Source: an uncultured Isosphaeraceae bacterium
GTDB lineage: Bacteria; Planctomycetota; Planctomycetia; Isosphaerales; Isosphaeraceae
Direction of reading: 5' to 3'
Assembly (NCBI GenBank): GCA_945957605.1
Contig: CAMFLR010000005.1
Span: 124,001 to 188,000 of the forward strand
Length of the DNA: 64,000 nt
Shown: piece after piece, positions 18,642 through 28,607 of the stretch
Numbering within the stretch: the first letter of the stretch is position 1
Layout of the letters: each line of letters opens with the position of its first letter
The notes under the pieces: model-generated
Database searches by the model: none
Seen by the model: only the letters and a program-made list of their open reading frames with translations
Told to the model about the DNA's origin: nothing
Translations under genes and position numbers: made by a program

Positions 18642-19361
18642 ATGAGCGCAATCTGGGCACGCGTGAAGCACCGGCCAGAGGGACTGACCGTCGGCCCAAA
18701 CGCTCGCCCCGCCGCGGCGGTGGTCGATGCACTTGAGGGCGGCAAGTCCTGGGCCGAAGTTGCTTCGCAGTTTGAACTTGAGCCAATAGACCTCATCGCC
18801 GCCGTCGCCGCCGAAACCCTGGGCGACGAGAACAGTTTCGGCCCCGAACTGGTCCAATGCGCAGCCTCGCGCCCTGGGCTTCGCACAGCGCTGAGCGAAC
18901 AGGGCCTACGTACGCTCGCACCCAATGCGAGTCGCGTCGACCGGCTCGTTCTGGCGGCGGGATTGCTTCAACTCGCCGACTTCTGGGATCCCTCCCACGA
19001 CGCAGCGCAGTCGGCCGAGGATCTCGGCGAGCGTGCGTTTTCGGCGTACTGGCACGGGATTGCCCATCGCCGCGAGCCCGATCCCGGCAACGCGGCCTAC
19101 TGGTTCAGGCGTGTCGGGCGACATGCCCTGTTTCCCGCGCTTGCCGAGGCAGCGCATCCCCTCATCGTGCGCCACACTGCGGCGAACAAGGTCGCGCGCA
19201 CTACACTCGGCCAAGGCAGTGGCTGGGACGCGATGGAGTTCATCAACTTCTGCACGCAGGCCCGGCCCGCCTCGGCCGACGAAGGCCTGGCGCGCCGGCT
19301 ACAGCGGCTCGAAATGCTGATGCTGCTTGACCTTACTGTAGCGACGGCGCTTGGGGGTTAA
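18642..19361 (+). CDS. Planctomycete conserved protein with DUF433-like N-terminus
   Basis: About 239 residues from the ATG at 18642; the frame is open to 18552 but the extra 30 codons look non-coding. Residues ~10-60 (GPNARPAAAVVDALEGGKS, then WAEVASQFELEPIDL) resemble the helical DUF433 module found in antitoxin-like proteins. The C-terminal half has YWHGIAHRREPDPGNAAYW and FRRVGRHALFPALAEAA, a motif I associate with planctomycete proteins. Function unknown. No toxin gene is adjacent. Confidence 0.7.
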   Translation: MSAIWARVKHRPEGLTVGPNARPAAAVVDALEGGKSWAEVASQFELEPIDLIAAVAAETLGDENSFGPELVQCAASRPGLRTALSEQGLRTLAPNASRVDRLVLAAGLLQLADFWDPSHDAAQSAEDLGERAFSAYWHGIAHRREPDPGNAAYWFRRVGRHALFPALAEAAHPLIVRHTAANKVARTTLGQGSGWDAMEFINFCTQARPASADEGLARRLQRLEMLMLLDLTVATALGG

Positions 19362-19382
19362 CCCCGGCTGCTGGCGAACGGA

Positions 19383-19709
19383 TCAACGTTCGTTGAGGAT
19401 CTTCTGGGTGATCTCGCGTTCGCAGACCTTGCACCACTTCCAGCGGTTCGATCCGACAGCACCGTCGAGATGCCCCTTAGCCACGCCGATGGTCCGATAC
19501 CAGATCTTGGCCTCGGCGTCGCTCACGCGCTCGAGCTTGGCACAGCGGGCGAAGTGGAGCAGGTTCGTGCCGGCTTTCACCGCGGGCCGCTTGGCGCCTT
19601 CGACAGGCAAGGTGCCATGGAACACGAAGCCGACCGCTTCGAGCCTCGCCTCTGCAAAATCATCGGCCGTGTCGAGCGTGCGGAGTTCGGTGTCGGCTTG
19701 CGTGGCCAT
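19383..19709 (-). CDS. Small soluble protein of unknown function
   Basis: About 108 residues starting MATQADTELRTLDTADDF. It has a Trp-rich tail with WKWCKVCEREITQKIL, where CKVC could be half a zinc site. No signal peptide and no family recognised. It converges on the DUF433-like gene with a 21-bp gap. An in-frame ATG at 19718 would add three residues. Confidence 0.6.
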   Translation of the reverse strand: MATQADTELRTLDTADDFAEARLEAVGFVFHGTLPVEGAKRPAVKAGTNLLHFARCAKLERVSDAEAKIWYRTIGVAKGHLDGAVGSNRWKWCKVCEREITQKILNER

Positions 19710-19953
19710 TCGAGGCATCCTCTCGATCCGAATACCTTGCGGTGCGGCATCTTCAATACGATTTATGTTACCGGGCCCATCCGGTTCGACGCAAGGGAAG
19801 TGTCTCGCCGCTTACAGTTGGCGGCTTTGCGTTTAAGGGATAAAACGCCATAGAAAGCCCTCATTCACGCAGAAAACGCCTCGCGGGCGGAAGCGGATCT
19901 TTTATCGATTCCGCTTCCCACCCTGCGAACGTGCAAGCCTGCGCTGAGACCTG

Positions 19954-21180
19954 TCATTTGCGGCGAGTGCCGCCGAAGCCAACAGGACGGCCGAGCGACC
20001 CCTGCGGGCAAGGGACGGGCTCAACCGATGGGTCGGCTTTGTGCGTCAGCAGTTCGCTCAGTTGGAACGCGTGATACGGCTGACTCGCTGCGGGCTCGCC
20101 GCTCGTTGAGGCGTTGGCGATCCAGAGCTTGGTGGTGGTCGTCTCGAACAGCACGCTGTGCAGGTTCGACTTCATGGCAACCGGCCTGTCCATCAGGTGC
20201 CGGGCCGACTCAGCGTCGAACTTGCCGTGCCCTTCCTGGGCTCGCTTCACCAGTTCGGTGTAACGGTCACCGGCCGAGAGCAGCACGGCGTCCTTCACGG
20301 CAGTCGGCAACTTCTCGTGCGACTCACCCATGCCCACGGTGTAGAACTTGTTCCACGAGGCTTCCATGCCCACCGCCTTGCCCGAGTTGCCGTCGGCGAT
20401 CACATAGTAGTATTCGCATGTCCGAGGCTTGTCGCGGAAGATGGCAATCGCCTCGTCGAGCGTCTTGCTCTCCTCAAGCGCCATGCGAACGAGCAAGGTC
20501 ATCGGCACGCCATCCCAGTGGCCGATCCCCTTGCCACCCATCTCGCCAATCGAAATCTTCTTGGCGTTCATACCCGTGACCGAACCAATGAAGCCTGCGT
20601 AGCTCACATTCGCGAACGGGATCGCGTCGTTCGGCTCGGCGATGGTCAGCACTGCGTGATCTTGCAGCGTCCAGTCGCAGCCGTAGTCGAGAATCCGCCC
20701 ATGATAGAGCGTGCCGTCCTTCGTGGCCGAGCCGCTCAGCGCGAATCCGCTGCAATGGAACAACTCGGGGAGGAAGTTGGCGACGAGGATCTCGTTGTAG
20801 TCGACGCCCGACCCATCGGCGATTCCCTGCAACTCTTCGTAGTAGCGGGCGGGAACCCACTTCTTCTGGTTTTCGGAAATCGTGGCGACGAGAATCTTGG
20901 GGTTCGGACTAACTTTGAGGCCGGCGGCCAGCTCGACCTTGAACTCCTTCGCCTTCACGTCGAACAGATAACGCACAAGCTTGTTGATATCGTCCTTGAG
21001 CAGGAACCCCTGCTGGTAGCCCATCTCATAAGGGCTGCCCTTGATGTGCAGCACCTTGTAGCCGCCGATCTCCTCGAGAAAGCCCCTGCCGCATCGCGCG
21101 ATGGTGGTCGATTCCGCACGCGCGGGGGCGACGCACACGACGAGAAGCATCATCAAGCATGCGATTGTGCGTTTGTTCAT
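19954..21180 (-). CDS. Exported C45-type peptidase/acyltransferase-like protein
   Basis: 408 residues with a signal peptide (MNKRTIACLMMLLVVCVAPA). The catalytic N-terminal nucleophile region is FHCSGFALSGSATKDGTLYH, where the Cys starts the autoprocessed beta chain of C45 (acyl-CoA:6-aminopenicillanic acid acyltransferase) enzymes, and GRILDYGCDW follows. The upstream part (GSPYEMGYQQGFLL) is the family's alpha-chain motif. Likely an amidase/acyltransferase in the periplasm. Substrate unknown. Confidence 0.85.
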   Translation of the reverse strand: MNKRTIACLMMLLVVCVAPARAESTTIARCGRGFLEEIGGYKVLHIKGSPYEMGYQQGFLLKDDINKLVRYLFDVKAKEFKVELAAGLKVSPNPKILVATISENQKKWVPARYYEELQGIADGSGVDYNEILVANFLPELFHCSGFALSGSATKDGTLYHGRILDYGCDWTLQDHAVLTIAEPNDAIPFANVSYAGFIGSVTGMNAKKISIGEMGGKGIGHWDGVPMTLLVRMALEESKTLDEAIAIFRDKPRTCEYYYVIADGNSGKAVGMEASWNKFYTVGMGESHEKLPTAVKDAVLLSAGDRYTELVKRAQEGHGKFDAESARHLMDRPVAMKSNLHSVLFETTTTKLWIANASTSGEPAASQPYHAFQLSELLTHKADPSVEPVPCPQGSLGRPVGFGGTRRK

Positions 21181-21279
21181 GTCGGCGCTCTTGCAATTCC
21201 GGGTCGGAAGGTTGGATTCAAAACGTGACGCCGTATTGGAGAGAGCAATAAGATATCACAGACAGGCGGGGGGAGAACA

Positions 21280-23913
21280 TCAGTTCGCGTGCGCGAGCAG
21301 ATCGGCCAGGACGTCAAAATCGACCGGTTTGATTAAGTGATGATGAAATCCTGCGTCGTTGGATCGGGCACGATCGTTGTCCTGCCCATATCCTGAGACG
21401 GCGATGAAAACCGCGCTGGAGAACTCGGGATTCTGGCGGAGTTTGCGGGCGAGGTCGTACCCGTTCATGCCGGGCAAACCGATATCGAGCAGGAAGACGT
21501 TTGGCTGAATTTGCGAGGCAACGCTCAAGCCTTCGAGGCTATCGTACGCGACGTCTACATGATGGCCGTGCACGCGCAGCAATCGCGCGAGACCACGCGC
21601 GGAGTCGGCATTGTCGTCGACGAGCAAAATCCGCCGCGAGCTTGCCTTGTCGGCAAGGCGGGCCACCGACGACCCATTCGTCGCCGCAACAAGCTCGCTC
21701 GCTGGTACGGAAATCGCCGGCAGACGGATCGTGAACTCACTTCCTTTTCCTGCGCCCTCGCTCGCCGCCGAAACCGAGCCGCCGTGCAGTTCGGTGAGCA
21801 TTTTCACGAGCGTCAGGCCGATTCCCAAACCGCCTTGGGCGCGGTCGAGCGAGTTATCAGCCTGCACGAAAAGGCCGAAAATCGAGTCGAGCATTTCGGG
21901 CCGAATGCCGACGCCGTTATCACGAATCGCAACGACCACATCACCGTCCACTAGTCGCGCTGAGGCACGAATGAGTCCGCCGGGATCGGTGTATTTCGAC
22001 GCGTTGGTGATGAGATTGCCAATCACCTGCTCGAGCCGATGCGGATCGCCCTGAACCGGCAAGTGGACATCCGGCAGGCTCATTTCGAGGCGATGGTTTT
22101 TGGCCGCGAGGATCGGCTGAATGTCGTCGACGGTGCGTCTGACGACTTCGCGCAGGTCGATGAGCGATCGTTGCAGGGGAATCTTCCCCTGACTGATGCG
22201 CGAGACGTCGAGCAGGTCGTCAATCAGGCGGTTCAAGTGCACCGTTTGCCGACCGATAACGTCGTGGCTCCAGCGCACTTCAGGGTCGTCTTCAGGTCGA
22301 AGTTTCAGCAGGTCGGCCGCATTACGAATCGCGGCGAGCGGGTTTCGCAGTTCGTGCGCCAGCATCGCAAGAAATTCGTTCTTGCGGCGATCGGCCTCTT
22401 TGAGTGCCTGCTCGCCGAGCTTTGCTTCGTTGATATCCCACGAAACGCCGCTAAGTCCAATTGGACGGCCGTCGTGATCGTGAAGCACCCGCCCCTGCAC
22501 TGCGAACCAGCGGTAACCACCATCGGCATGCCGGGCGCGAAACTCGGCGCGGAAGTCGGGGCCTTGTCCGAGTGCTCGATTGAGGGCCTCGTGAAGCCCA
22601 GGGAGATCGTCGCCGTGTATGATTGCGAAAAAGTCGTCGGCCACGGCCGGAAACTCGTGCGGCGCGAGGCCGTATACGGCTTCCATCGTGCTCGACCATC
22701 GCAGCCGGCCCGAGTCAATTTCCCATTCCCAAACGCCCATCCGGCCGGCCTGCAACGCCATAGCGCGGCTGGACTCGATGTGCTTGAGTGCCTTCTCGGC
22801 CTCCTTGCGATCGGTAATGTCCTCGACAATTGAGAGGAAAGTCGGCTGGCTCTCATCGTCGCAGAAGAGTGAGACGGTCAGATTCACCCAGACCAGTTCG
22901 CCGTTGCCGCGGATGTATCGTTTTTCGAGCGAGTAATTGGGAATCTCGCGCGCGAGCAGGCGCGTGACGAGCGCGAGATCCTCCTCGAGATCCTCGGGAT
23001 GCGTCACCTGTTGAAACGTGCGTGTGAGAAGATCATTCCGCTCGTAGCCGACAATCTCGCAGAGTCGATCGTTCACACGGAGCCAGCGGCCATCGAGATC
23101 GACGTGTGCGATTCCCACGGCAGCGTTGTCGAACGTGGCACGAAAGAGCCGCTCGCTGCGGTGTAGTTGGTTCTCGAAGCGCTTGCGATCGGTGATGTCG
23201 GTCGCGACGCTCAATACGGAAACGACTTTGCCATCGGCGTCGAACTCAGGCGCCAGCCGCGCCAGGAAATGACGCACGCCTGCGGGCGTGGTGTATTCAA
23301 ACTCGTGGGAAACTTGAGCGCCTGTGATGAAGACCTCGCTCGTTTTGGCTTCCCAGAGCGTACACAAACGTTCGTCGATGCCGAGTTCGCGATTCGTTTT
23401 GCCCAGGATCTGTTCAGTTGGCAGGCCGATCGCTCGCTCGACCGCGTCGTTCACATAAACGTGCCGCAGGTCGCGATCGAGCCGCGCGATGATTTCTGGG
23501 GCGCTCTTGGGCAGAAGCGAATGCTCGCGCTTCATGCGATCGACTTCGTCGCGCGACGCTTTGAGCTCGCGCTTCAAGCGATGCCGCTCGATCGCGAACT
23601 CGACCGCCTGCTCGAAGAGTTCGGTACGACTCACCGGCTTCGTCAGCACGACGCAAGTCTCCGCTACTTTGATAGTCGCCACATCGGCGGGGTCGACAAT
23701 CGCCACCACGGGCACGTACACTTCGGCCGCATGCTTGAGAGTTTGCTCGGCCGTCTCCAGCACCAGAACGAGCACATCGACAGCCGGAAGCGTGTCGCCC
23801 GAATCGTCTGCAACAGTGAAGATTTCGACGAACTCACTTCCCACAAACGCGCGCAGGTCGGCCCGGCTGATGCTGTCATCGTGAAGAATGCCGAGTCTGA
23901 GCGACGACTGCAT
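21280..23913 (-). CDS. Hybrid sensor histidine kinase with three PAS domains
   Basis: About 877 residues, starting at the ATG at 23913. Order: a degenerate receiver-like module (~1-115, lacking a clear phospho-Asp but keeping VLTKPVS), PAS (~135-255), PAS (~265-390), PAS (~395-510), HisKA with phospho-His in LAMLAHELRNPLAAIRNA (~530), HATPase (IGNLITNASKYTD; GGLGIGLTLVKML), and a C-terminal receiver with FLLDIGLPGMNG and HLIKPVD. No TM segments, so a cytoplasmic sensor. No cognate regulator is adjacent. Confidence 0.93.
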   Translation of the reverse strand: MQSSLRLGILHDDSISRADLRAFVGSEFVEIFTVADDSGDTLPAVDVLVLVLETAEQTLKHAAEVYVPVVAIVDPADVATIKVAETCVVLTKPVSRTELFEQAVEFAIERHRLKRELKASRDEVDRMKREHSLLPKSAPEIIARLDRDLRHVYVNDAVERAIGLPTEQILGKTNRELGIDERLCTLWEAKTSEVFITGAQVSHEFEYTTPAGVRHFLARLAPEFDADGKVVSVLSVATDITDRKRFENQLHRSERLFRATFDNAAVGIAHVDLDGRWLRVNDRLCEIVGYERNDLLTRTFQQVTHPEDLEEDLALVTRLLAREIPNYSLEKRYIRGNGELVWVNLTVSLFCDDESQPTFLSIVEDITDRKEAEKALKHIESSRAMALQAGRMGVWEWEIDSGRLRWSSTMEAVYGLAPHEFPAVADDFFAIIHGDDLPGLHEALNRALGQGPDFRAEFRARHADGGYRWFAVQGRVLHDHDGRPIGLSGVSWDINEAKLGEQALKEADRRKNEFLAMLAHELRNPLAAIRNAADLLKLRPEDDPEVRWSHDVIGRQTVHLNRLIDDLLDVSRISQGKIPLQRSLIDLREVVRRTVDDIQPILAAKNHRLEMSLPDVHLPVQGDPHRLEQVIGNLITNASKYTDPGGLIRASARLVDGDVVVAIRDNGVGIRPEMLDSIFGLFVQADNSLDRAQGGLGIGLTLVKMLTELHGGSVSAASEGAGKGSEFTIRLPAISVPASELVAATNGSSVARLADKASSRRILLVDDNADSARGLARLLRVHGHHVDVAYDSLEGLSVASQIQPNVFLLDIGLPGMNGYDLARKLRQNPEFSSAVFIAVSGYGQDNDRARSNDAGFHHHLIKPVDFDVLADLLAHAN

Positions 23914-24397
23914 GAATCGCTTCCCGCGATCGCGTGGGTGCTTACCGAGACACCGCGAGCCCAAATGCCCGACGAAGCCTGCGGTCGCCTAGGTGACGAA
24001 AACCAGGTTGTGACAAGCGCGACGCCGCGCGGGGAACTCGAACGAATTGAAACGCCTGATCGCCCGGGAACTCCCTTCGGTTCCCCGACCGCTGCGAATG
24101 TTGCCGTCCCTCCCAGGGTGCGAACTGCAACAATGGCCAAACCTGCTTCATTCTATCTTGCCCGTCCAGCGCCGCCGCGACAAGCGATTGCACGAAGTTT
24201 TCGCTTTTCTTGGCGACGCGCGTATCGATAAGCCAACGTAACCCATGTCCGCACTGTCGGAAAGAACCAACCGATCTTTTGATCCGATTCTCACCGATAG
24301 CCGATTACGACAGGTCAGAACCGGACCACACAGCAATCCGGTTCGCTCACCTCCAGATAACTGGATTCGAGTCAATATCATGACGCTCTTGACCAGC
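23914..24397. other. Intergenic region, nothing recognised
   Basis: 484 bp between the kinase start and the esterase stop. A short hairpin GGGAAC...GTTCCC lies at 24066-24085. Open frames on both strands have no domain. The kinase promoter should be here. Confidence 0.5.
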
Positions 24398-25378
24398 TCA
24401 TGGTTTTACTGACCCGCTGGTATCACTTGACTTTGCGGCTGCCAAACTGCGCGTGATCACCGCATATTGCACCGCGACCGAAGTGCCAATTTCGCGAGTC
24501 CAGTAAGCGCCGTTATGCTCGCCGGCCGATTCGCCGTAAGTGTATGCAATCTTGTGCTCAGTCATCAATTTGGCCAGTTCTCGGCTGGCGCCGATGAGGC
24601 GATCTTCGGTCCCGCAATCGACGTAAATATGCGGGAGCTTCTCCTTGGGAACTGTAAGAATAAGCTTAAATGGGTCGACTGCATCAGCCTCTTCGGCTTT
24701 TGTGAAAAGCGTTCCCTTGGGAGTGCGTTCTGCCTGCGACCGGAATCCATCGATTTGAATCTGCGAATTGGCGTTCTCGCTCGCTGCTCGGCGTGCGGGA
24801 GGAGCCGATCCGTCGCGGAGGCGTGTTGCCGCGCCTCGGGCGAAGGCAAGTGCTCCGGAGTGGCTGCCGATCGAGCAGAACAAATCGGGGTGACGCAGGC
24901 CGAGCGTCAGGCCGCCGTATCCGCCCATCGACAGCCCGTTGATCGCTCGCCCTTCGCGCTTGGCGATCGTCCGGTAATTCGTGTCGACGTGGCCAATCAG
25001 GTCCTTGATGATGAAGTCTTCCCAGGCGTTTTTCTGTCCGTCTTCGCTTTTGGACCAGTTCAGGTACCACGAATTCCCGGCGTCGGGCATCACGACGATC
25101 AGGTCGAGTCCGCGCGTCGCTCGACCGGCACCCAGCCGCGCCCAGCCGATGTAGTTGCCCGAAAATCCGTGCAGCAGATAGAGCACGGGATAGCGCTTGT
25201 CGCCCGATTTCTCATACCCTTCGGGTAAAAAAATGTTGTAAGCGGTTTTGCGACCGATGGAGGGGGCATCGAAGGTGATTGTCTTGACCGGGCGAGCGTT
25301 GTCCTGGCCGAACGAGACAGATGGGATCGCGATAATAGCCAGGGCGAAAAGGGCGAACGGTGAGCGCCTGGAGAGCAT
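24398..25378 (-). CDS. Secreted esterase (esterase D/Fes-like alpha/beta hydrolase)
   Basis: About 326 residues; the ATG at 25378 has GGAGGAAGT upstream and begins a signal peptide (MLSRRSPFALFALAIIAIPS). LYLLHGFSGNYIGW precedes the nucleophile motif NGLSMGGYGG, the acid lies in YVDCGTEDR, and the His in SAGEHNGAYW, so the triad is intact. This is the esterase/feruloyl-esterase-like family that cleaves esters on small molecules or plant-derived polymers. Substrate unknown. Confidence 0.87.
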   Translation of the reverse strand: MLSRRSPFALFALAIIAIPSVSFGQDNARPVKTITFDAPSIGRKTAYNIFLPEGYEKSGDKRYPVLYLLHGFSGNYIGWARLGAGRATRGLDLIVVMPDAGNSWYLNWSKSEDGQKNAWEDFIIKDLIGHVDTNYRTIAKREGRAINGLSMGGYGGLTLGLRHPDLFCSIGSHSGALAFARGAATRLRDGSAPPARRAASENANSQIQIDGFRSQAERTPKGTLFTKAEEADAVDPFKLILTVPKEKLPHIYVDCGTEDRLIGASRELAKLMTEHKIAYTYGESAGEHNGAYWTREIGTSVAVQYAVITRSLAAAKSSDTSGSVKP

Positions 25379-25653
25379 GAACTTCCTCCGGTAGGTGTCG
25401 ATTCGCAGCGCGGCGATGATGCGAGATGAAACACCCAGAAGGGGCGGCAGGGTTCGCGGCATGGGCTCGAATTTCGTCGAGGATTTCGGAAGGGCATTGA
25501 AAAACCGGTGTTTGTTCGGGTGAACTAGGTGTTTGAGAGTTGTTGCCCAGTCCGGACCGATCTGGCGAATTTGCCCTGCGGGCCCTGGCTCGGTTTCGCG
25601 CGCGGTCAGTGGCCGCGGGTTTGGTCCGTCCTTTTTTGATCGAGGAGAGCCTG

Positions 25654-26742
25654 ATGTCCTTCCGTTTGATCGGCGCCGCGGCGCTGGCGTTCGCGCTATT
25701 TGGCGGGGTCGACTGCTCCCGGGTGATTGCCGCCGATGGCGACAAGCCCAAGGAAGAGAAGAAGGAAGAAAAGAAGGCCGATGCCGAGCCCACCGCTCTC
25801 GACCTTTTGCAAGAAGGTCTGCAGAACGCCCAGAAGGGCGACTTCGTCAAGGCGACCGAATTCATCGAGAAGGCGATCAAGAAGGACCCCAAGGACCGCC
25901 GCGCTCCGTTCATCCTGGGCGCAATCCTTCAGCACCGCGCTGGCATGGCCGAAAAGGACGCCAAGCGTGAGCTGATCATCAAGTCGGCCGACGCCCTGCG
26001 CCAGCTCAAGGCGATCGACGGCAAGCTCGTCGGTCCCCAGGAAAACGGCCTCTACCGCCAGGCGCTCTACACCGAAGCGACCGTCTATGCCGTCGAAAAG
26101 AAGACCGACAAGGCGCTCGCCTCGCTGAAGGATGCGGTCGATGCCGGTTTCAGCGAAGTCGACGCGCTCAACAAGGACGAGGACTTCGACTCGATCCGCA
26201 AGAATCCGGAGTTCACCGCGCTTGTTGAGAAGGTTGCCGCCGCCGCGAAGAAGGAAATGGAAGCGATGGTTGCGGGCGTGAAGAAGGAAATGCACGCCTT
26301 CAAGACCTTCCCCTTCACCTTCAGCCTGCCCGACCTCGAAGACAAGACCGTCAAGCTCGCCGACTTCAAGGGCAAGGTGACGATCGTCGACGTTTGGGGA
26401 ACCTGGTGCCCCCCCTGTCGCGAAGAAATCCCCCACTTCGTCGCGCTCAAGGATAAGTACGCCGCGAAGGGCTTGGCCATCGTCGGCATCAACTACGAGC
26501 GTGGCGACCAGGCGAAATGGAAGGCGATGATCGGCCAGTTCGCCAAAGAAAATAAGATGAACTACCCGTGCGTCATCGGCGACGAGAAGACGCAGGACTC
26601 GATCCCCGAGTTCACCGGCTTCCCGACCACGCTGTTCATCGATCGCGGCGGCAAGGTCCGCTTCAAGATGACCGGCTCAGCCCCGTACGGCGTGCTCGAA
26701 GCGATCGTCCTCAGCCTGCTCGACGAGGCCGCGAATCCCTGA
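25654..26742 (+). CDS. Exported TPR-thioredoxin (TlpA-like) protein
   Basis: About 362 residues. A signal peptide ends near SRVIAADG. A Lys/Glu-rich linker and TPR-like helices (~45-200) precede a TlpA/ResA-type thioredoxin domain with the redox motif TWCPPCREEIP and the cis-Pro loop FTGFPTTLFID. It should exchange disulfides or deliver electrons in the periplasm. The ATG at 25654 follows GGAGAG. It lies 275 bp from the divergent esterase gene. Confidence 0.92.
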   Translation: MSFRLIGAAALAFALFGGVDCSRVIAADGDKPKEEKKEEKKADAEPTALDLLQEGLQNAQKGDFVKATEFIEKAIKKDPKDRRAPFILGAILQHRAGMAEKDAKRELIIKSADALRQLKAIDGKLVGPQENGLYRQALYTEATVYAVEKKTDKALASLKDAVDAGFSEVDALNKDEDFDSIRKNPEFTALVEKVAAAAKKEMEAMVAGVKKEMHAFKTFPFTFSLPDLEDKTVKLADFKGKVTIVDVWGTWCPPCREEIPHFVALKDKYAAKGLAIVGINYERGDQAKWKAMIGQFAKENKMNYPCVIGDEKTQDSIPEFTGFPTTLFIDRGGKVRFKMTGSAPYGVLEAIVLSLLDEAANP

Positions 26743-26920
26743 TTTGCGATCGCTTCGCGTAGAATCTAATGGCTGCTTCCAGACGCCTCGGGACTCCCTT
26801 GCTGAAGGGTTGTTCCGGGGCGATTTTATTGGCAGTTCTTGAATTCTGACAAAATGCGGATGAAAACGGGCGCGAACGGGAAATAAGTAGGAAGAAGAGA
26901 AATCTTGCGAAAGGGCCGAT

Positions 26921-28459
26921 GTGGAGAAAACCAGCTTAATGGATGCTATGGCCCGTGACCTCCAAGCCCTGTTCGCCACAGGGGCGATGGGCACTCTCAC
27001 TGACGGGCAATTGCTGGACAGGTTTGTCGAACGGCGCGAGCAGGTTGTCTTCGAGGTAATCGTCTCTCGCCATGGCCCAATGGTCTGGGGGGTCTGTCGG
27101 CGGGTCCTCGGCGACCATCACGACACAGAAGATGCGTTCCAGGCTACATTTCTCGTGCTCGCTCGCAGGGCCGCGTCGATCATGCCGCGCGGGAAGCTTG
27201 GCAACTGGCTTTACGGCGTCGCCTATCAAACGGCTCTCAAGGCAAGGGCAATCCGGACGAAGAGGCGAAGACGGGAGGGTCAGATGCCGGAAATCGCGAA
27301 GCCCATGGCAACAACGAAGGGTTTTCAAGACGGTCTGACCGAACTGCTCGACGGTGAGCTTAGCCGCCTGCCTGAGAAGTTCCGCATTCCTATCGTCATG
27401 TGCGAGCTGGAAGGCTGGACACGCCAGGAGGCGGCAGACCAGCTTGGGTGGCGGATCGGCACGGTGTCGAGCCGCCTGTCGAGAGGCAAGTCGATGCTGG
27501 CCAGACGGTTATCCCGGCGAGGTGCATCGGCCTCGGTTGGCTCGCTCGCGGTGTTGATTGCTCAGGACTCGGCGTCGGCCGGCATGCCGCCCGTGCTGTT
27601 GGATTCGACCGCACAGGCTGCTTGTTTATTCGTGGCGAGTGGAACGTTAATGGCGGAGGTGGTTTCCGCCGAAGTCGCGGCCTTAACGAGAGAGGTGCTG
27701 AAAATCATGTCCCTGTCGAAGCTCAAGATTACGACGGTCGTTGTCCTTATAGCCGTCACGCTGACCGTCGGCGGAACAAGCGTGGCGTATCAAGTTCGAG
27801 TCGTTCGGTCAGGTAGCAGCGGATCGACTCCGGTACAGCCGTTACCCGTCGGGACGAGCACCGTTGATTCTGGGTTGCCAGGCAAGAAAAACAACGTGTT
27901 CGGTGGCGGCCCCAACGAGCCACGCTATTCGCGAAGCGGCGATCTCTTTTTCGTAACATCACCCCGGTCTGACAAGTTTTCCATCTATAGCGCCGCGACG
28001 AACAAGGCCAGCTCGATTCGGCTGCCTGATTCAGTGGAAACCCCGTTCCATGTGAACGCGGTGATCGGTGGCGGGTCCCTTATCTCATTAACTTCCAGCG
28101 GGCCGAAGCTGAGCAAGCTCTATGTGTTCAGCCTTCCCGATTGGAAATGGTATCCACAAGATCTGAAGGAACCGGTCACTACGGGAACTCTCCATCCCAG
28201 CCTGGGTTATTCGGTGGCAGGCTACTCTCAAGGACGAACGATCTACGCGTTTAGCGCGGTGACGAAGCGCTGGACTGTTCTCGAACTACCCGAAACCGCA
28301 CCCCTGAAACCCGGGTTGAGTGTGGGCACCAGTTCCATGCATGTCGAATTTGACAGCCACATTTATGAATTCACCGCTAAGTCCGGCGAGTGGAAGCACA
28401 CCGACCTGCGTGCCGTTATCGACGCCGCAATCAAAGCGGCTGGCGACGACGATAAGTAG
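26921..28459 (+). CDS. ECF sigma factor fused to a membrane anchor and C-terminal exported domain
   Basis: 512 residues. Sigma region 2 (~30-105, VWGVCRRVLGDHHDTEDAFQ) and region 4 (~140-200, RIPIVMCELEGWTRQEAADQ) form an ECF sigma factor. A linker leads to a single TM (~272-292, LKITTVVVLIAVTLTVGG) and a ~210-residue extracytoplasmic domain with Trp-containing strands (SLPDWKWYPQDL; SGEWKHTDL), suggestive of a propeller. This is the planctomycete-expanded ECF type in which one chain may sense and regulate. Start is GTG 26921 or ATG 26939. No separate anti-sigma factor is present. Confidence 0.9.
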   Translation: MEKTSLMDAMARDLQALFATGAMGTLTDGQLLDRFVERREQVVFEVIVSRHGPMVWGVCRRVLGDHHDTEDAFQATFLVLARRAASIMPRGKLGNWLYGVAYQTALKARAIRTKRRRREGQMPEIAKPMATTKGFQDGLTELLDGELSRLPEKFRIPIVMCELEGWTRQEAADQLGWRIGTVSSRLSRGKSMLARRLSRRGASASVGSLAVLIAQDSASAGMPPVLLDSTAQAACLFVASGTLMAEVVSAEVAALTREVLKIMSLSKLKITTVVVLIAVTLTVGGTSVAYQVRVVRSGSSGSTPVQPLPVGTSTVDSGLPGKKNNVFGGGPNEPRYSRSGDLFFVTSPRSDKFSIYSAATNKASSIRLPDSVETPFHVNAVIGGGSLISLTSSGPKLSKLYVFSLPDWKWYPQDLKEPVTTGTLHPSLGYSVAGYSQGRTIYAFSAVTKRWTVLELPETAPLKPGLSVGTSSMHVEFDSHIYEFTAKSGEWKHTDLRAVIDAAIKAAGDDDK

Positions 28460-28607
28460 GCAAGAATCGGAGAAACGACCGCCCTGGCAGGCGCCTCACC
28501 CACTCGCACGGGCACTGTGTCCCTTCGGCGGTCGGACTTGCGATTTTCGCCCGCTTAGCCCATGATCGAGGGATCATGGCGGAGATCGCGAGTCGGGGGC
28601 GGTGAGG

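Noticed and set aside
20158-21228. Plus-strand ORF (356 codons) antisense to the C45-type gene
   Set aside because: Shadow of a gene with signal peptide and catalytic motif; no own motif or SD.
23167-24231. Plus-strand ORF antisense to the histidine kinase and its upstream gap
   Set aside because: Covers the PAS-domain coding region in antisense; translation lacks any domain.
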